DNA from: Conoideocrella luteorostrata
Taxonomy: Eukaryota > Ascomycota > Sordariomycetes > Hypocreales > Clavicipitaceae
Reading direction: 5' to 3'
Assembly (NCBI GenBank): GCA_032433595.1
Contig: JASWJB010000077.1
Span: 62,001-126,000, forward strand
Length of the DNA: 64,000 nucleotides
Shown here: in pieces, positions 25,295 through 36,979 of the stretch
How the letters are laid out: each line of letters opens with the position of its first letter
How positions within the stretch are numbered: position 1 is the first letter of the stretch
Translations under genes and position numbers: made by a program
Notes under the pieces: generated by a model
The model's input: only the letters and a program-made list of their open reading frames with translations
The model's database searches: none
What the model was told of the DNA's origin: nothing

Positions 25295-27775
25295 TTATGC
25301 GGCAGCCCGTCTGGCATTTTCGCGACCAATCTTCTTGAAAAAGGCGTGGCTTTCCTTCTTGCCTTTGCCCTTTCTGAGGCCCTGGTTGACCCTCTTGTTC
25401 TGTTCAATGTATGCCATGTCTTGGCCACCACTCAGTTCCCCTAGCGTGCCCGCTGTCCTGCGAGCGCCCTTCTTCTTCTTGCGACCCATTGCACCGCTAT
25501 GGAAGAGGTCATCTGTGATATCTTCATCCTCCATAGACTCATTCTCTACTAGGACCTTTTGCAGCAGTTCGCGTCGCTCACCGGCGGTTGCAAATGCTAG
25601 CCCTGGGGTCTTTTCAATGTTGGCCAGCTGTGTAATGACTTTAAAGGCATATCCTTGGTCGACAAGGAATGCCTGTCTCTTTGACGAAAAGTACATTTCT
25701 TGTGTGTCCTTCGACACCAAAGAGTAGAAGAATGCATTGAAGCCTTCGTCATTTCGACGCTTGGCTCGGAGTATACGCCCCAGGCGCTGAGCTTCTTGAC
25801 GACGTGAACCGTAATGTGATGAAATCTGGATGAGACAGGTAGCCTCCGGCAAGTCAAGTGAAGTGTCTCCGATTTTGGAAAGGAAGAGTGTGTTGACCAG
25901 AGGATTGTGCTGAAAGTTCTCAAGGACCTTCAGGCGTTCGGCCTGGCCGGTTCCGCCATAAATGAAGGCCTTGCCTAGCTTGAGAGCGTAAGCTTTCAGA
26001 GCATACACATTGTCAGAAAACACAATAATCTTATCTCCCCTAGCCTCGTGGTAATTGATGAGGTATTGGCAGGCCTGGAACTTTCGAGGATTCATAATGT
26101 ATAATAAATTCTTCTTCCTTGAAGGTGCCCGCAGATATTCATCATAGAACTCGGTGGGCATGGGGCACCAGACCTCGGCACACTGTACTCGAGCAATATG
26201 GCCTTGTTTAGACAACTCCATCCAGTTAGCCTCAAAAAGCTTTGGGCCGATCAAAAAGTTCAAGTCGGAGATCTTGTCATCTTCTCGAAGTAGTGTAGCT
26301 GTAAGACCCAGCTTGGAGTGAGTCTTAATGGATGATGTGACCTTTCGGAAAATGTTGGCCGGGACAACATGCACTTCATCCAAGAGCATTAGACCCCATT
26401 CCCGCCCGGTGAGGAACTTCATCATCTTGTCTGCATCATATGATCGAGCCCGAGACTGTGTGACCATGGAGTAGGTGGTCACGATGATGCCAGTGCTTCC
26501 TGTGAAAACTGAACCCTTTGAATCTGATGTGAAAGCGACAATATCATCAGGGTTGATGTTGGACCACTTCAAGAACTCGTTCCTCCACTGTACAACTGAC
26601 ATGGAGCTAGTGCAGAGCACAATAACGCCCTTTTTGATTGTGCAAGCGGCGGTGATGCCAACAAGTGTCTTACCGGCACCGCACGGCAAGACGATCAACC
26701 CACTCTTGGCTCGACCGTTACCGAACATCTTACTCAGACTCTTTTCCTGATATGGCCGGATGGAGGTGCCAGGCTTGAGATCAATTTCCAAGTTTGAATT
26801 AACCTCGTCCCTACGGAAATCATATTCCTCCAGGACGGGATAACCCAGATTCAAGCATTCTTTCTGTACCGTCTCGACGTCTTTGTCAGCAATCTCAAAC
26901 GAGTGCGTAACTTCTTGATCATCATCGTCTTCCTCATTAAGTGTAGCCATGACGTCGCCTTCATTTATTGCTTGCCCGTTTGATTGGTCGCCACCCTGTT
27001 GCAACCCGTTGGCTTGCTTGACGCCAGCTGCGTTTTTAGTACCAGGAATGACCAAACCGCCGATCTTGGGAGCAGCAGAAGTGGTGATCTCCTCGGTACC
27101 CTGAACACGAAGCGGTCCAATCTTGGGATTTTTGAGTAACATTTGCAACATTTCTGGGTCGGGACTTTCCACGTAGTACTTGGTATTTTTCAAGACCAGC
27201 TTGACTTTACCATAGCTTTGTGTGCAACTTGTGATGAAGTTTCGAATTTCATCAGGCAAAGGTGTTTTGAGAAATCTTTCTAGGGTATTGATGATGTCGG
27301 AAGGAGACAGACCGACTGAGATGGCAGCATACAGACTATGAGTCGTAAGTGCGTACTCATGCATGAAACTTGGACGTGACAGTGGTTCGGCGATGGTGAT
27401 CAGGAAATCCTGCGCTTGCTCCGCCAGCGGGTTGAAACTTTCGAGGATGATTCTGCCTTTTTGCGGATCAATCCAGAGCGGACGGTTATGGTGGTCTTTT
27501 TTCAGGTCCAAGTACGAGAAATCATGGTCACCAAAGATATGTGGCAATGGCTCCCGGATCGTGTGTTTCTTCTGAAACCGATCTAGTGAAAAACGATCGA
27601 TGTTTTTATCAATGTCACGCTCAAGAACCTCGTCGACAGGCCCGTCGTCTTCCTCCACTTCATCATTGCTGTCAAGACTACGAGGCGTAGCTGCGCCAGG
27701 CGTGGACATGCGTGAGGACCTCCCAATTTTGGAACCGCCCTGCACGGCGACATCCGCCTTTCGCTTTGGAGGCAT
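25295..27775 (-). CDS. SSL2: TFIIH DNA helicase/translocase XPB (Ssl2/Rad25)
   Basis: A single exon of 826 residues starting at the ATG of MPPKRKADV. The frame is open further upstream, but the longer start is not family-like. It carries an N-terminal XPB-specific damage-recognition-like domain, then helicase motifs: Walker A LPCGAGKT (residues about 363-370), DEVH box (466-469), the XPB-specific RED motif in LLREDDK (497-499), and motif [10 protein letters not shown] (about 660-667). Yeast Ssl2 is 843 and human XPB 782 residues, so the length fits. XPB is the ATP-dependent translocase subunit of TFIIH used in promoter opening and nucleotide excision repair. The C-terminus is Lys/Arg-rich. 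Divergent from the CHY zinc-finger gene. Confidence 0.97.
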   Translation of the reverse strand: MPPKRKADVAVQGGSKIGRSSRMSTPGAATPRSLDSNDEVEEDDGPVDEVLERDIDKNIDRFSLDRFQKKHTIREPLPHIFGDHDFSYLDLKKDHHNRPLWIDPQKGRIILESFNPLAEQAQDFLITIAEPLSRPSFMHEYALTTHSLYAAISVGLSPSDIINTLERFLKTPLPDEIRNFITSCTQSYGKVKLVLKNTKYYVESPDPEMLQMLLKNPKIGPLRVQGTEEITTSAAPKIGGLVIPGTKNAAGVKQANGLQQGGDQSNGQAINEGDVMATLNEEDDDDQEVTHSFEIADKDVETVQKECLNLGYPVLEEYDFRRDEVNSNLEIDLKPGTSIRPYQEKSLSKMFGNGRAKSGLIVLPCGAGKTLVGITAACTIKKGVIVLCTSSMSVVQWRNEFLKWSNINPDDIVAFTSDSKGSVFTGSTGIIVTTYSMVTQSRARSYDADKMMKFLTGREWGLMLLDEVHVVPANIFRKVTSSIKTHSKLGLTATLLREDDKISDLNFLIGPKLFEANWMELSKQGHIARVQCAEVWCPMPTEFYDEYLRAPSRKKNLLYIMNPRKFQACQYLINYHEARGDKIIVFSDNVYALKAYALKLGKAFIYGGTGQAERLKVLENFQHNPLVNTLFLSKIGDTSLDLPEATCLIQISSHYGSRRQEAQRLGRILRAKRRNDEGFNAFFYSLVSKDTQEMYFSSKRQAFLVDQGYAFKVITQLANIEKTPGLAFATAGERRELLQKVLVENESMEDEDITDDLFHSGAMGRKKKKGARRTAGTLGELSGGQDMAYIEQNKRVNQGLRKGKGKKESHAFFKKIGRENARRAAA

Positions 27776-28709
27776 GGGGTTCTGCGTCACTTTGGCAGCT
27801 TGCGGAATGAAATGAGTGACGTTGTGGGCAGTTGATGAAGATGAGAGTGGTTGAAGAAAGGCGAGAGGCTGAGTCGTGAATGGATGATATAGTTGTTGCC
27901 TGCCCAAGTATCCTCCCACTAAATCACACGTCACGTGCAGACAAAGTTTCATACCGCATTACACTTTCTTCCCTCTCAGACGTGTTAAGCTTATCGCATG
28001 CATCTTTTGGCTCCGGCTTCCAGACTACGGTAAAGGATCAGTCTATCAAATTTCATAAGCAGTATCACAACAAAATTTGGTAGCGACATACGCGCATGCT
28101 GGAGTATGTATGTCAATATGACGGCTGTATTGTGACGGCCAATCGTACAGCGTACCGCCACCCAAGAAAAGAACTCTGCTAATTTACACCAAAAATAAGC
28201 CGTTGATACGGTAAACGATGCTTCATTTGGTATGTAATACTGTGACACTGTGCTCTATTGGTGTGCAGTACAGTAAATCGCACCACCTCCGTGACGTCGG
28301 CATTAAATAAACACTCCCACTGCAGGTATAATTTAGAATCTTAATGCTTTGTTTTACCTCAGATTTATTAAGTATTCGTGGCTTCGTATTGTATTCCGAT
28401 TACAAAAACAAACAGATGAACCGAGTGACTTTAATTTCTATGTGTCTAGCTGCTAAAATAAAAGTCTCATTCCCTTTCTTTGCATAGTAGCGAACCTGTC
28501 GTCTAGTCAGAGTGCCATAGGCAGCTGCGAACATACCTAAGTGTGAACCCCACCGTGATCCGGTACCTCCCAGCAGCAACAGGCAGCCCCGCCAAAACCC
28601 AAACACAGGCGGTCACTTTATTCAGCATCAGCCAAGCGCCGGCAACTCCAACGCCACCATTCTTCTCATTATATCGCCAGGCATAGGCACAGCTAAATAA
28701 GAGATCATC
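27776..28709. promoter_or_regulatory. Shared divergent upstream region (XPB / CHY zinc finger)
   Basis: A 934-bp interval separating two divergent conserved genes, so it should contain both promoters. No TATA box or known operator stands out. The short open frames in it have no coding character. Confidence 0.35.
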
Positions 28710-29200
28710 ATGTGGTAAGAAACAACACCATCTGACCTTGTTCTTCAATTTTTAACACAATAATAGCAAACATATTCTCAACGCACAAGTCTCCATCCGG
28801 TCGCCATGCTGTTCGTCCACCCCCCTTTCCCCTGCTGCGAAAAGGAACGAAACAACTGACACATCGATGGTAACCTTCAGGCCGGAAATGGTTCGACTGC
28901 GCCGAATGCCACAGCGAGCAAGAAAAGCACCCACTGCTTCAGAGCCTCGAAATGGTGTTCGCCTGCAAAAAGTGCAAGAAATGCTTCCGCAAGGATGCCC
29001 AAGAGTTCGAGGAGAGCGACGAGTACTGCCCGCATTGCGATAACCACTTTGTCATCGAAGCCAAGACCCCGAAGGCTGCGCTCTCTGTGGAAAGCGAAGA
29101 CGTGAGAGTGAATAATAAGATGCTCAAGGATGAGCGTGTGAGGCAACAAGGATACCGAACCATGTTCGACCCAGACGAGGATGCGGATAGGCTAGGTTAA
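28710..29200 (+). CDS. CHY zinc-finger protein with 5-nt first exon
   Basis: Three exons: 28710-28714 (ATGTG only), 28767-28810 and 28881-29200, giving 122 residues. Splicing the 5-nt exon onto the next makes MCKHILNAQVSIRSPCC, and the second splice gives CCRKWFDCAECH, the CHY-type zinc-finger signature. Further cysteine pairs follow in ACKKCKKC and EYCPHCDNHF. The tail of about 50 residues is charged. Introns are 52 and 70 nt; the first donor is GTAAGA, the second the weaker GTTCGT. Fungal members of this small family are of unknown function; CHY fingers bind zinc and occur in RCHY1-type and Hot13-type proteins. Without the micro-exon no start codon precedes the first zinc ligands. Convergent with the proteasome gene, 243 bp away. 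Confidence 0.85.
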
Positions 29201-29443
29201 ATGATACTGCCGGCGGCATTTGATTTCAGGCGGTAAAGGACGGAAAAGCCCTGGCGTTAGCATGTCTGGTTGATTTCACACAATTCAAAAGAGTAGCACC
29301 ATGTATACAATTGGAGGAAACGAGCTGCGCTTGAACCATGTAGATGTTGATACAATGGCATTGCATCGAACTAGTTGCAATACCGCTAAAAACGGATGTT
29401 ATTTCTTCTACAAATGTATAAACCTTTGTTACGCCCTCTGCCA

Positions 29444-30507
29444 TTATTCAGCGGCAGAGTCGTCTGGTCCCCTCGTAAGAATGGCCGTGTTACCTTGCCC
29501 AGGCGTCCTGCCAGTCTTCTTCTTGGCCGCTTCTTCTTGCTTCTCCTGCTCAATCTCCTTTACATATCCCTCGATCTCGTCGGTTGGCAGAATTTCCATA
29601 GCAAGGCCTGGAGCCATAAGGGCGATTTCGATGTTCTTCGCGCCAGTCTGCACCACCTCGAGAAGAGACTTAATAGCCAGCCGGATGGTCGTCTCACGAT
29701 CCATATCTTCCTTGTAGTTGCGTTCAAGAAACTCTCGGACCGTTTTGCTGGATCGACCGATGGCGTTCGCTTTCCTACACACAATGTAAGGCCAAATTGA
29801 AATAAAAAAAAAGATAGAGAGCACTGCCTGAAATTTACATACCATGCCGAGTAGATGCCAGATGGCTCAGTCTGGAACAATCTGGGGACCTTGCTGCCAG
29901 GGTCGAAGCCAACCACCAGAGTACTAATGCCGAATGGTCGCACGCCACCAGCCTGAGTGTAGCGCTGCTGCACTCCAGCAACGTACTTGGTAATATAGTC
30001 AATAGTGACAGGATCTTCCACTGAGAGACGATGAGATTGAGCTTCTAGTCGAGCTTTGTCGACGAGGATTCGGGCGTCGGCGTTGAGGCCAGCAAACGCT
30101 AAAGCGGTATGGGTGTCGAGGAGTTGGATCTTGGAGGGGGTGATTCGAGTGTCTTGCAGCTTCATCGCTGATCGCTTCTCGCATCCGAGAACAACCACGT
30201 CCTTGCCTTTGACGCCAACAGCGCAAGTTCCTAACACCAACTTGTCAGAGAAACGTGTCAAGCAGTGGCTGGCTTGCCCAGCGAGCGATCAACTCAACTC
30301 ACCCCTCTTGACTGCTTCGCCGGCATATTCAACCTGGAAGACATGTCCATCCGGACTATTAGAAGTTAGATGAGAGCTCGAGAATTGGTAGGGCAGCGGA
30401 AGCATCGAACCTGAAGACTGTGGGACGAGATGTTGGTCAGTAGATGCAGACGAGGTGGCAGACCGTGACAACTTACCAGAGAGAGCTCTGTCGTAGCCGG
30501 AAGCCAT
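29444..30507 (-). CDS. PRE6: 20S proteasome subunit alpha4 (Pre6/PSMA7)
   Basis: Five exons (30477-30507, 30411-30417, 30303-30355, 29843-30230, 29444-29774) join to 269 residues. The second exon is only 7 nt (TCTTCAG); it is required to rebuild the proteasome alpha signature [20 protein letters not shown] after MASGYDRAL. Later blocks are typical of alpha4: [34 protein letters not shown] and [19 protein letters not shown]. The alpha subunits form the outer gated rings of the 20S core and are not proteolytic themselves. The C-terminal 40 residues form a charged tail longer than in yeast. All introns are GT-AG; the one after the micro-exon starts GTTCGA, a weak donor. Confidence 0.93.
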
Positions 30508-31027
30508 TGTTACAAATTTAATTCAATTGTTGCGCTGTTCTGTCAAGTCTATGCGCCTCCTATACGGGATACAGAACAGAAGTGCAATCGGGCAAATTCG
30601 GCAGAAGAAGCAGCTTGAGTTGACGAATGAGGCGTCACTGTGATGAGGTATGCAGGTTCGGAGGGAGAGCTTCGTCAGACTGGCAGCCTGCCCGCGGTAG
30701 GCTGGTTGGCTGGCTGTCTGGCGGCTGGGTCCTACGGGCTGGAGCTTTCCCGTGCACCAGCGTTCCGTGGACGGATTAACATGAATGCGGGTGACATACA
30801 GTGTAAATTGGGCACAATAGCCGATAAGCGCACAGTACTGAGTGTCACGCTAATAAGGTTTACTCCGCCGCTAGTCCGTATGAAATCGCAACTCAAGATG
30901 CGACGCACCCTACACAAACCAATTGGTGATTAACAACATTTTGAGCCAGACTAAAAAATCATCAAATCTCTCAAAATTTGGAATTTACTCTAGCTCGAGC
31001 CTATTCGTTCTAACAATCTTACAGCAG
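30508..31027. other. Intergenic region
   Basis: Between the proteasome promoter and the 3' end of the NmrA-like gene. No feature recognised. Confidence 0.35.
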
Positions 31028-32327
31028 CTACACACTTCCTCCGTTGCCCTGCCATTTCTGAACAAAGTCTTTGACTGAAGTGAAGCGATGATCTGGCAGC
31101 AGTTGATTCCACTCGTCCGAAACGCTCCAAACTCCATTTGCCATTGAGACCAAAGCTCCAATCGTAACCATCTTAGAAAAGGCTACGATTTGATCCTTCG
31201 GAACAGACGGCATTGTAAGGAGAGAGTAGTTTTCAGTCTTCAGCTCCCCTGCAACCAGATCTTCCATCTTTAGCCACTCAATCGTGACTGGCCGGCCTGC
31301 AGTTCAGCGTCAGTCACAAGGAGCCATTTCGTTTGGTTTCGTTTCTTTAGAGAGCAGGACTTACCAATGACCTGTTCTGCAATTTTGAGAAGCTCCCCAA
31401 CAGTGATATCGTCTCCACGGATACCCCCCGCTGTCGGCCAAACTCCTTCGTAGTCAACAGCACGGGCAACAATGCTGGCAATGTCTTGGACTGTGGTGAA
31501 AGTCACTCGGGCGTCCAGGGAGCCTTCTACCACAAGAGCTCGCCCTTCCTCGAAATTTAGCTGAACCGGGTCCGTCGATATGTACTTGGCGCTCTTCTGC
31601 GGGTGGGCAAGGTAATTCATAAATGCACCGGGCTGGAACTTTGTATACTCGATGACCTTTGGTCTATTAGCCTTTTAGGGTTCCACTTGGCTGTCACTGA
31701 GATGCTCTACCTTTCCTTCTTGGTTGATACTTTCCAAATAATTGCTGATTTCACCTTTGCCGGCGTACCACGGCATTGGGTCGATGGCCATCTGCACCTT
31801 GTCTCCTCTGACTTTTAGTCAGTATAGGTTTGATTATAAGGAAACTGCCCCTGAATATCCTCTCACCTTGACCACTCTGATGGAGCGTAACGTCTGACGC
31901 CAGCCTCGATAGCAGCGTCGATAAGTCGCTTCTGGGTCTCACTGCCTGCATCGTGGTGTACCGCAAAGAAGCATAACACTGTATGCGCACCTTGAAGTAT
32001 ACGGACCAGTTCGTCTTTTCCCTCGTAGTTTGTCCGCACCCATCGTACACCGGGAAGAGTAGGAAGATCTATAGGATCCTACTCAGCAACTGATTAGTGC
32101 TTAAAGCTCAAGCTGCTAATAAAAACAACAACATCAATACTTACCTTCCGAACGAGTGCGATAATGTCGTGCTTCCCCGAGGCGGCCAGCACATCCATTA
32201 CTTCTCTCGCCAACTCTAATAGACAAGAATATATCAGTATTGTTCTTTTAACTCGCAGAATATTAGTGTGTGTAGCTCTTTCTACAGACTCACCGCTCGT
32301 GGCTCCCGCAATTGCAATTTTGACCAT
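31028..32327 (-). CDS. NmrA-like NAD(P)-binding reductase
   Basis: Six exons (32294-32327, 32145-32215, 31867-32078, 31711-31807, 31365-31656, 31028-31296) join in frame to 324 residues. The start MVKIAIAGATSELAREVMD is a Rossmann-type beta-alpha turn, though the usual three glycines are reduced. Family blocks include PTLPGVRWVRTNYEGKDEL, YAPSEWSRGDK, WYAGKGEI and TKFQPGAFMNYLA, typical of the fungal isoflavone reductase/PCBER-like NmrA family. These proteins bind NAD(P)(H); some reduce small molecules and others sense redox state and modulate transcription factors. Which applies here cannot be told. It is divergent from a bZIP gene, 623 bp away. Confidence 0.82.
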
Positions 32328-32950
32328 TTTGATCCGGGTATCCTATATGTCAAAGAAGAGAAGAGGGGTTTAAATACTGCTGTGTTTCTTACCTCATTTT
32401 GGCTTCGGCTTCAGGGTATCGCGTGTTTTTATATTTCGACGACCCGTGCTGCCACTCAGATGCTACGACGGGGCAGTAAGATGCCTTCTAGGCCGACCGT
32501 AACCTAGGCACCAAATTCAAACCGTACAGAAGAGCACGCCTCATAGTTTGGCCTGTTTCCCTTCTCACCCTTGCGTGCACACATCTTCGCATCCGCCAGT
32601 TGCGGAGACGGCTCCTGCGGAGTTGCGGCGGCCAGCCATGCGGACTCTACAGTCTGACCAAACGGACTTAGCTGAATTACCTATACGTCCAGGTAGTAAT
32701 ATTATGAGGATGGGTCGCAACGTAATTTTGTTGGCTTCCATCTCGGGTTGTTTATGCTCGCGGAGAGATGTAAGAGCCGAGTTACGTGATCGGGGGAACC
32801 CGTCTTACGACGGCACGCACCGCATCAAAAGGGAATTGACATCCGGCGCGACAAACTCAACGACATTTCATCATCCGGATCATCCACAACTTCCCCCCAA
32901 AAAATCACGTAACTGGGAATTTGCTCTAAAGACAAGGGCGGTTTACAAAT
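32328..32950. promoter_or_regulatory. Shared divergent upstream region (NmrA-like / bZIP)
   Basis: A 623-bp interval between divergent genes, containing both promoters by position. No known operator recognised. The plus-strand open frame here (32548-33000) is in a different frame from the bZIP start and has no domain. Confidence 0.35.
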
Positions 32951-34042
32951 ATGTCCGAGACACCGAGTCCGCAGAAAAGAATTACAAATTCGGTGGATGA
33001 TGAGGTCAATGTACGTGTGTAACCAAGGTCTAGGCATTTCCTTCATCACGCGCCCGATCCAGGCCTCTAATGCATATGCTAGCTCCGAAGAGAACGAGGC
33101 CGCCGAGCTCAAGCTACCTTCAGGCAACGAAAGGCTCAAGAGACTCACCGCTTGGTAAACCAGAATCGGCAGCTCATTCGTGCTGTTGAGAGAGTCGTGG
33201 AGGTCACTAGCGGGGAGGAACGGCCGGAGTTGCTCAATGCCGTGACAAATCTATCCGAAATTGCTGGTGTTTCGTTCACTCCGAACTCGCGGCACATTGA
33301 CCCTTTCAGATCTACTAACTTCGTAATTGAAGAGACGAGCATTGGGACACTAGACGCCGAGTTCGGTATGAGCTGCATCACGCCGTCTTCTCATCTGTCG
33401 GCTTTGCCAGAGGCAACCCTCAAAAATCTATGGATGAATCCTCTGAACTGCATCAGAATTTCAATCCCGCCCAATGACATAACTGCATATATTGGAAGCG
33501 GCCAGAAAACCTTAGCAGGTTGTTTGTTCTGGTCTGTCCTGGAACACGCCCGAGGTCATTGCAAGCGGAACCATCTCGATCCTGTCGTCCTAGTACAAAG
33601 AGCACTATCACACTCAACGGTCAGCAGGGAAATAAAAGCTTCCTTCATCTTGACCATGATAGATGCAAGGCTTGAATATAAAAATACGGGATCCATTTCT
33701 CCCTGTTACGCAGCCGCAGCAGAGGCCGACCTCTCTGTAGTAGTGCACGAGCGAGTACTACTCGACTATCGCGCCTCAGGAAAAGATTTCTCTGCGTGGT
33801 TCTCCTGTCAGGCAATGGAAGAGCACTTGAGAAGAGTTTCTGGGAGCTTTACTGTAGAGTTGTTGACAAGTGCAGCAAGGGGTCAAGGCAGGTCTGATTT
33901 GATCCACCTTATGAACGACATCAAGTGCGTGCTGTACGAGACATCTATCTGCTTTGGAGACGGACCGAGATGGCATGTTTCTGATATCAATGGTCTTTTT
34001 CGTGAAATAGTAGGTCAGGCTTTAAGATATATCAGCCGCTGA
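32951..34042 (+). CDS. bZIP transcription factor with DUF3425-type C-terminus
   Basis: Two exons, 32951-33010 and 33083-34042, give 339 residues. Exon 1 encodes MSETPSPQKRITNSVDDEVN; the 72-nt intron (GTACGT donor, GCTAG acceptor) joins it to the basic region RRERGRRAQATFRQRK (about residues 22-37), followed by a short leucine-zipper-like helix. The position of the otherwise invariant bZIP asparagine is Gly, as in many fungal members of this class. The remaining 280 residues match the fungal bZIP-associated DUF3425 domain (blocks NPLNCIRISIPPNDI, AWFSCQAMEEHL). A nuclear DNA-binding regulator is expected. Adjacency to the divergent NmrA-like gene suggests, without proving, a functional link. 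Confidence 0.82.
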
Positions 34043-35021
34043 GCTTGGGGGGGGGTCTGTCCAGGGAGCGATGTGTATCAATGCATATCACAGACAATGA
34101 AGTGGTGTATTTTTCCACGCTTAGCGAGATATTTCGTAGTGATAAACTCATATTCCATTATCAAATGAACACCCACACCGACTTTCAAGCAAATAGAGCT
34201 AAAATAATATAGTAAAAGCTGGTTTCATGCCCAATCATCGCCAAGTATTCCCTGGGCATCTCCCTCAGCGAGGCACCGTAAGAGATGACCCAGTCAGCAG
34301 GTCTCGCAGTTTCTCCCACTGAAGAACTGTTTAGTCGCCAGGCACAATATTTCTAATTAACGTTATTCACGTAAAATTTCTCTCTGGCACCTCCCATAAT
34401 TGCCAATTTGTATTTTCACCCCGACGCTTCCTCCCTGTTCATGTTCAGCCTGCGTGCTGGGGTAATCAGCATCCTCGGACGGCTGCTGCACACCAACGGC
34501 CAGCTACTTACTCCAGCATGAAAGCTGTCGACGCACGCTTCCTGAAACCTAAAACATCTAATCTAAGCACGCAGGTGTCCTCTAGTTACTGCGATGCTTC
34601 TTTTCAGAATCTCCCGTAAGCAGGGATTATGATTTACCTACAAGGACCCCGTAGTATATCGTTGCAACTGTTTATTGCATAGTGCGGGATCGCGCTGCAC
34701 GAAAGTTATTTCTATTGCTGACCTCCTGATTGGCTTGTATTCCAGGTCGGTCTATTACTAAAGCCAGGGGCATTGACACAGCTTTTAACTATTGAAGATA
34801 TAATTTCTGAGATTCTAATATTACATTACGTAACAAATATCGCCAATTATGGGCACTGCTGAATCCCAAATACACAATGCGCTCATGAACTACCAACACT
34901 GTGTTCCATCTACATCCTGTGAATTTTGCATAACCTTTTATGAACGCCAATTCTCTTCAAATATATATGCGATTCTATTTCCCAAATTTTGTTCCTAGAC
35001 TCTTGTGCATTGTGAAAGTGG
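34043..35021. other. Intergenic region with possible minus-strand coding remnants
   Basis: No intact gene. On the minus strand between about 34180 and 34760 several stretches read like protein (for example RPADWVISYGASLREMPREY and YPSTQAEHEQGGSVGV), separated by stops or possible introns. They have no recognised family, and no start or exon chain could be fixed. They may be a decayed gene. Confidence 0.25.
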
Positions 35022-36722
35022 TCAAAACATGGCAATATTTGTCCATTGCTGCTCTTGCAAGATATTGGTAACGTGCTGGCCCTTTGCGAAAAGTCGACCC
35101 TTGAATGAATCCAGCCACATCATCTCCAGAACACCATCTTGCGAAATGGTATTTAATTCGTGGTAGAAGTCGCCTACAACCGTCATGGGAGCGACCAACA
35201 TGTCTGGCTGCACTGTGGCCGTCAAGACCGCGTCGAGACCTCGACAAATATTGGCGGCAAGCTCATGGGAGTCTTGGTATAAAGAGATGTCGATTTGTAG
35301 AGATGTAGGCAAACCCATCCACACATCAGGATAGGCGTCAATAACAGGCTGAAAGACGGCAGCATGAACGGCCTCGATGGAGCGATGGAAAAGAAGCTGA
35401 CACATCCAGTAGTACACCATGGTGAGCCCAGTCTGAGAGTCTCTAAACGTGAACGGGTGCTCGAAGGGAATGTCGCCGGTCATACCCTCCAGGTTGTCTA
35501 CCCAGAAAGCAGGTCGCGGGTCAGCAGAGCCCAAAGCTGTTCCCGCAAGCCATCGGCTGAATTGGCCCTCCAAGACGAGACAATTGCTCAAAATTTCCTG
35601 CAGCTCCAATCGGCGAGTTGTAGTGGCAGCACTTGCCAGCAGGCTGTCGACTTTTTCGAAGACGGCGGGGAGGCGGAGGGCGAGGTCGAGGAGCTGGTCG
35701 AGCTGGGACTTGGGATGTGACTCCCATGGTCTCGACATCCAATCTGGAGAAGAGAGGTGCGATTCGCGACGGTGGAGGAGAGCAAGGCTTGCCTAATGCG
35801 CATAGTGTTAGCCGAAATCTGTTCTGTTAGAAACCGCCAGCATAAGAATACTGCTCACGGCCAGGGGGCGATAAACGCGTACAAAGAACTGATGATTGGG
35901 AAACGAGGAGAATTGGCCTGGTTCACGGTTCTTGACGGCGTTTATTTGCTCGGATGTGTCGTGCCACATTTCGGGATCCAAAGGCGGAGTTGGGGAATTT
36001 TGCTTCATGAATGAGTTAATCTCCAACCTCTTCAAAAACAGAACTCTCTCTCCGGAAGATTACATATGGACAAAACTCACATCGTAAAGATATACGCAAT
36101 ATCCATCGCTCGAAGAGCTTCCAGCATCAGAGCTTCCTATCCTGACCATACATGTTGACTGGGTGTCTGGGTCGACATCGAGAAACGAATGTAAATCAGT
36201 AGGCACATATGGGGGCAAGTCGAGTATGAACTCCCCAGTTTGAGAATAATCCTGCTTCGTAACACCGGACAAGTTTGTCTGTAGAGCTGTCATCAGGACA
36301 GGGCTGTCAGCCCCATCGGCTGACAAGTTGATGAAGTCATCCCACGCCGAAGTAGGAGGCTGGACCTGCTTGATGACCTTCTTACGCTCTTCGGCCTTTG
36401 GTTTGGACTTGTGGATTGCCGAGGCACTAGGTCCAGGACTGTTCTTCTTGGGATGTGAAGCCACGCGGCCCTTGGTTTCCAGGGTACCAGTAATGAAGAC
36501 GCGGTGTCTCTCGTAGCCCTCACAGGTGCGACCGCTGTTCATGCAGTTCCTACAGAACGGCCTTTCATTGCTGCACTGTTGATTGTCTAGTTAGAATGCG
36601 GAGACGAGGTTTGAGACGGGATAATAGAGAGTCCTTGAAGACAATGACGAGTCGTCACGTACCTTGACTCGTCGCCGACGGCACGTCTCACAGCCCTTGT
36701 ACTTTCCAGGAACTCCAACCAT
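35022..36722 (-). CDS. Zn2Cys6 transcription factor with fungal-specific domain
   Basis: Four exons (36663-36722, 36081-36575, 35859-36029, 35022-35792) give 498 residues. The first splice completes the binuclear zinc cluster: Cys11, 14, 21, 28, 31 and 38, spacing CX2CX6CX6CX2CX6C. A basic, Ser/Pro-rich linker follows. The C-terminal half belongs to the Fungal_trans_2 type, with the junction making VRVYRPLAASLALLHRRE followed by HLSSPDWMSRPWE, a frequent family pattern. The intron between exons 2 and 3 (51 nt) is the least certain boundary. Such proteins are nuclear gene regulators; the target pathway is unknown, and no biosynthetic cluster lies next to it. Confidence 0.8.
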
Positions 36723-36960
36723 GATCGTGTCGACTTTTCAGGACAAAGACCTGGGATATAATATAAATAAAAGCTGATTGATGGATGATAATAGACGAGA
36801 AGTCGAAATTTCGGGCGGATATCTCAAGAATTATATATCAAGGCGACGGTGAGACGGGAAAAGACTGGGTAGAAGCGGATAACAATGTGATCTATTTTTG
36901 ACAAGTAGCTCCAAGGCGCAGCTGCGAGTTTTTCGGACCCCCCAAATGGAAAGGGTTGGG

Positions 36961-36979
36961 AAATAAATAAATAAATAAA
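36961..36979. repeat. AAAT tetranucleotide microsatellite
   Basis: About four and a half copies of AAAT/AATA in tandem. Simple sequence repeat with no coding context. Confidence 0.8.

Noticed and set aside
36030..36080. Alternative 33-nt intron in the Zn2Cys6 gene (acceptor at 36048)
   Set aside because: It would keep the frame, but 33 nt is shorter than normal fungal introns. The 51-nt version is preferred.
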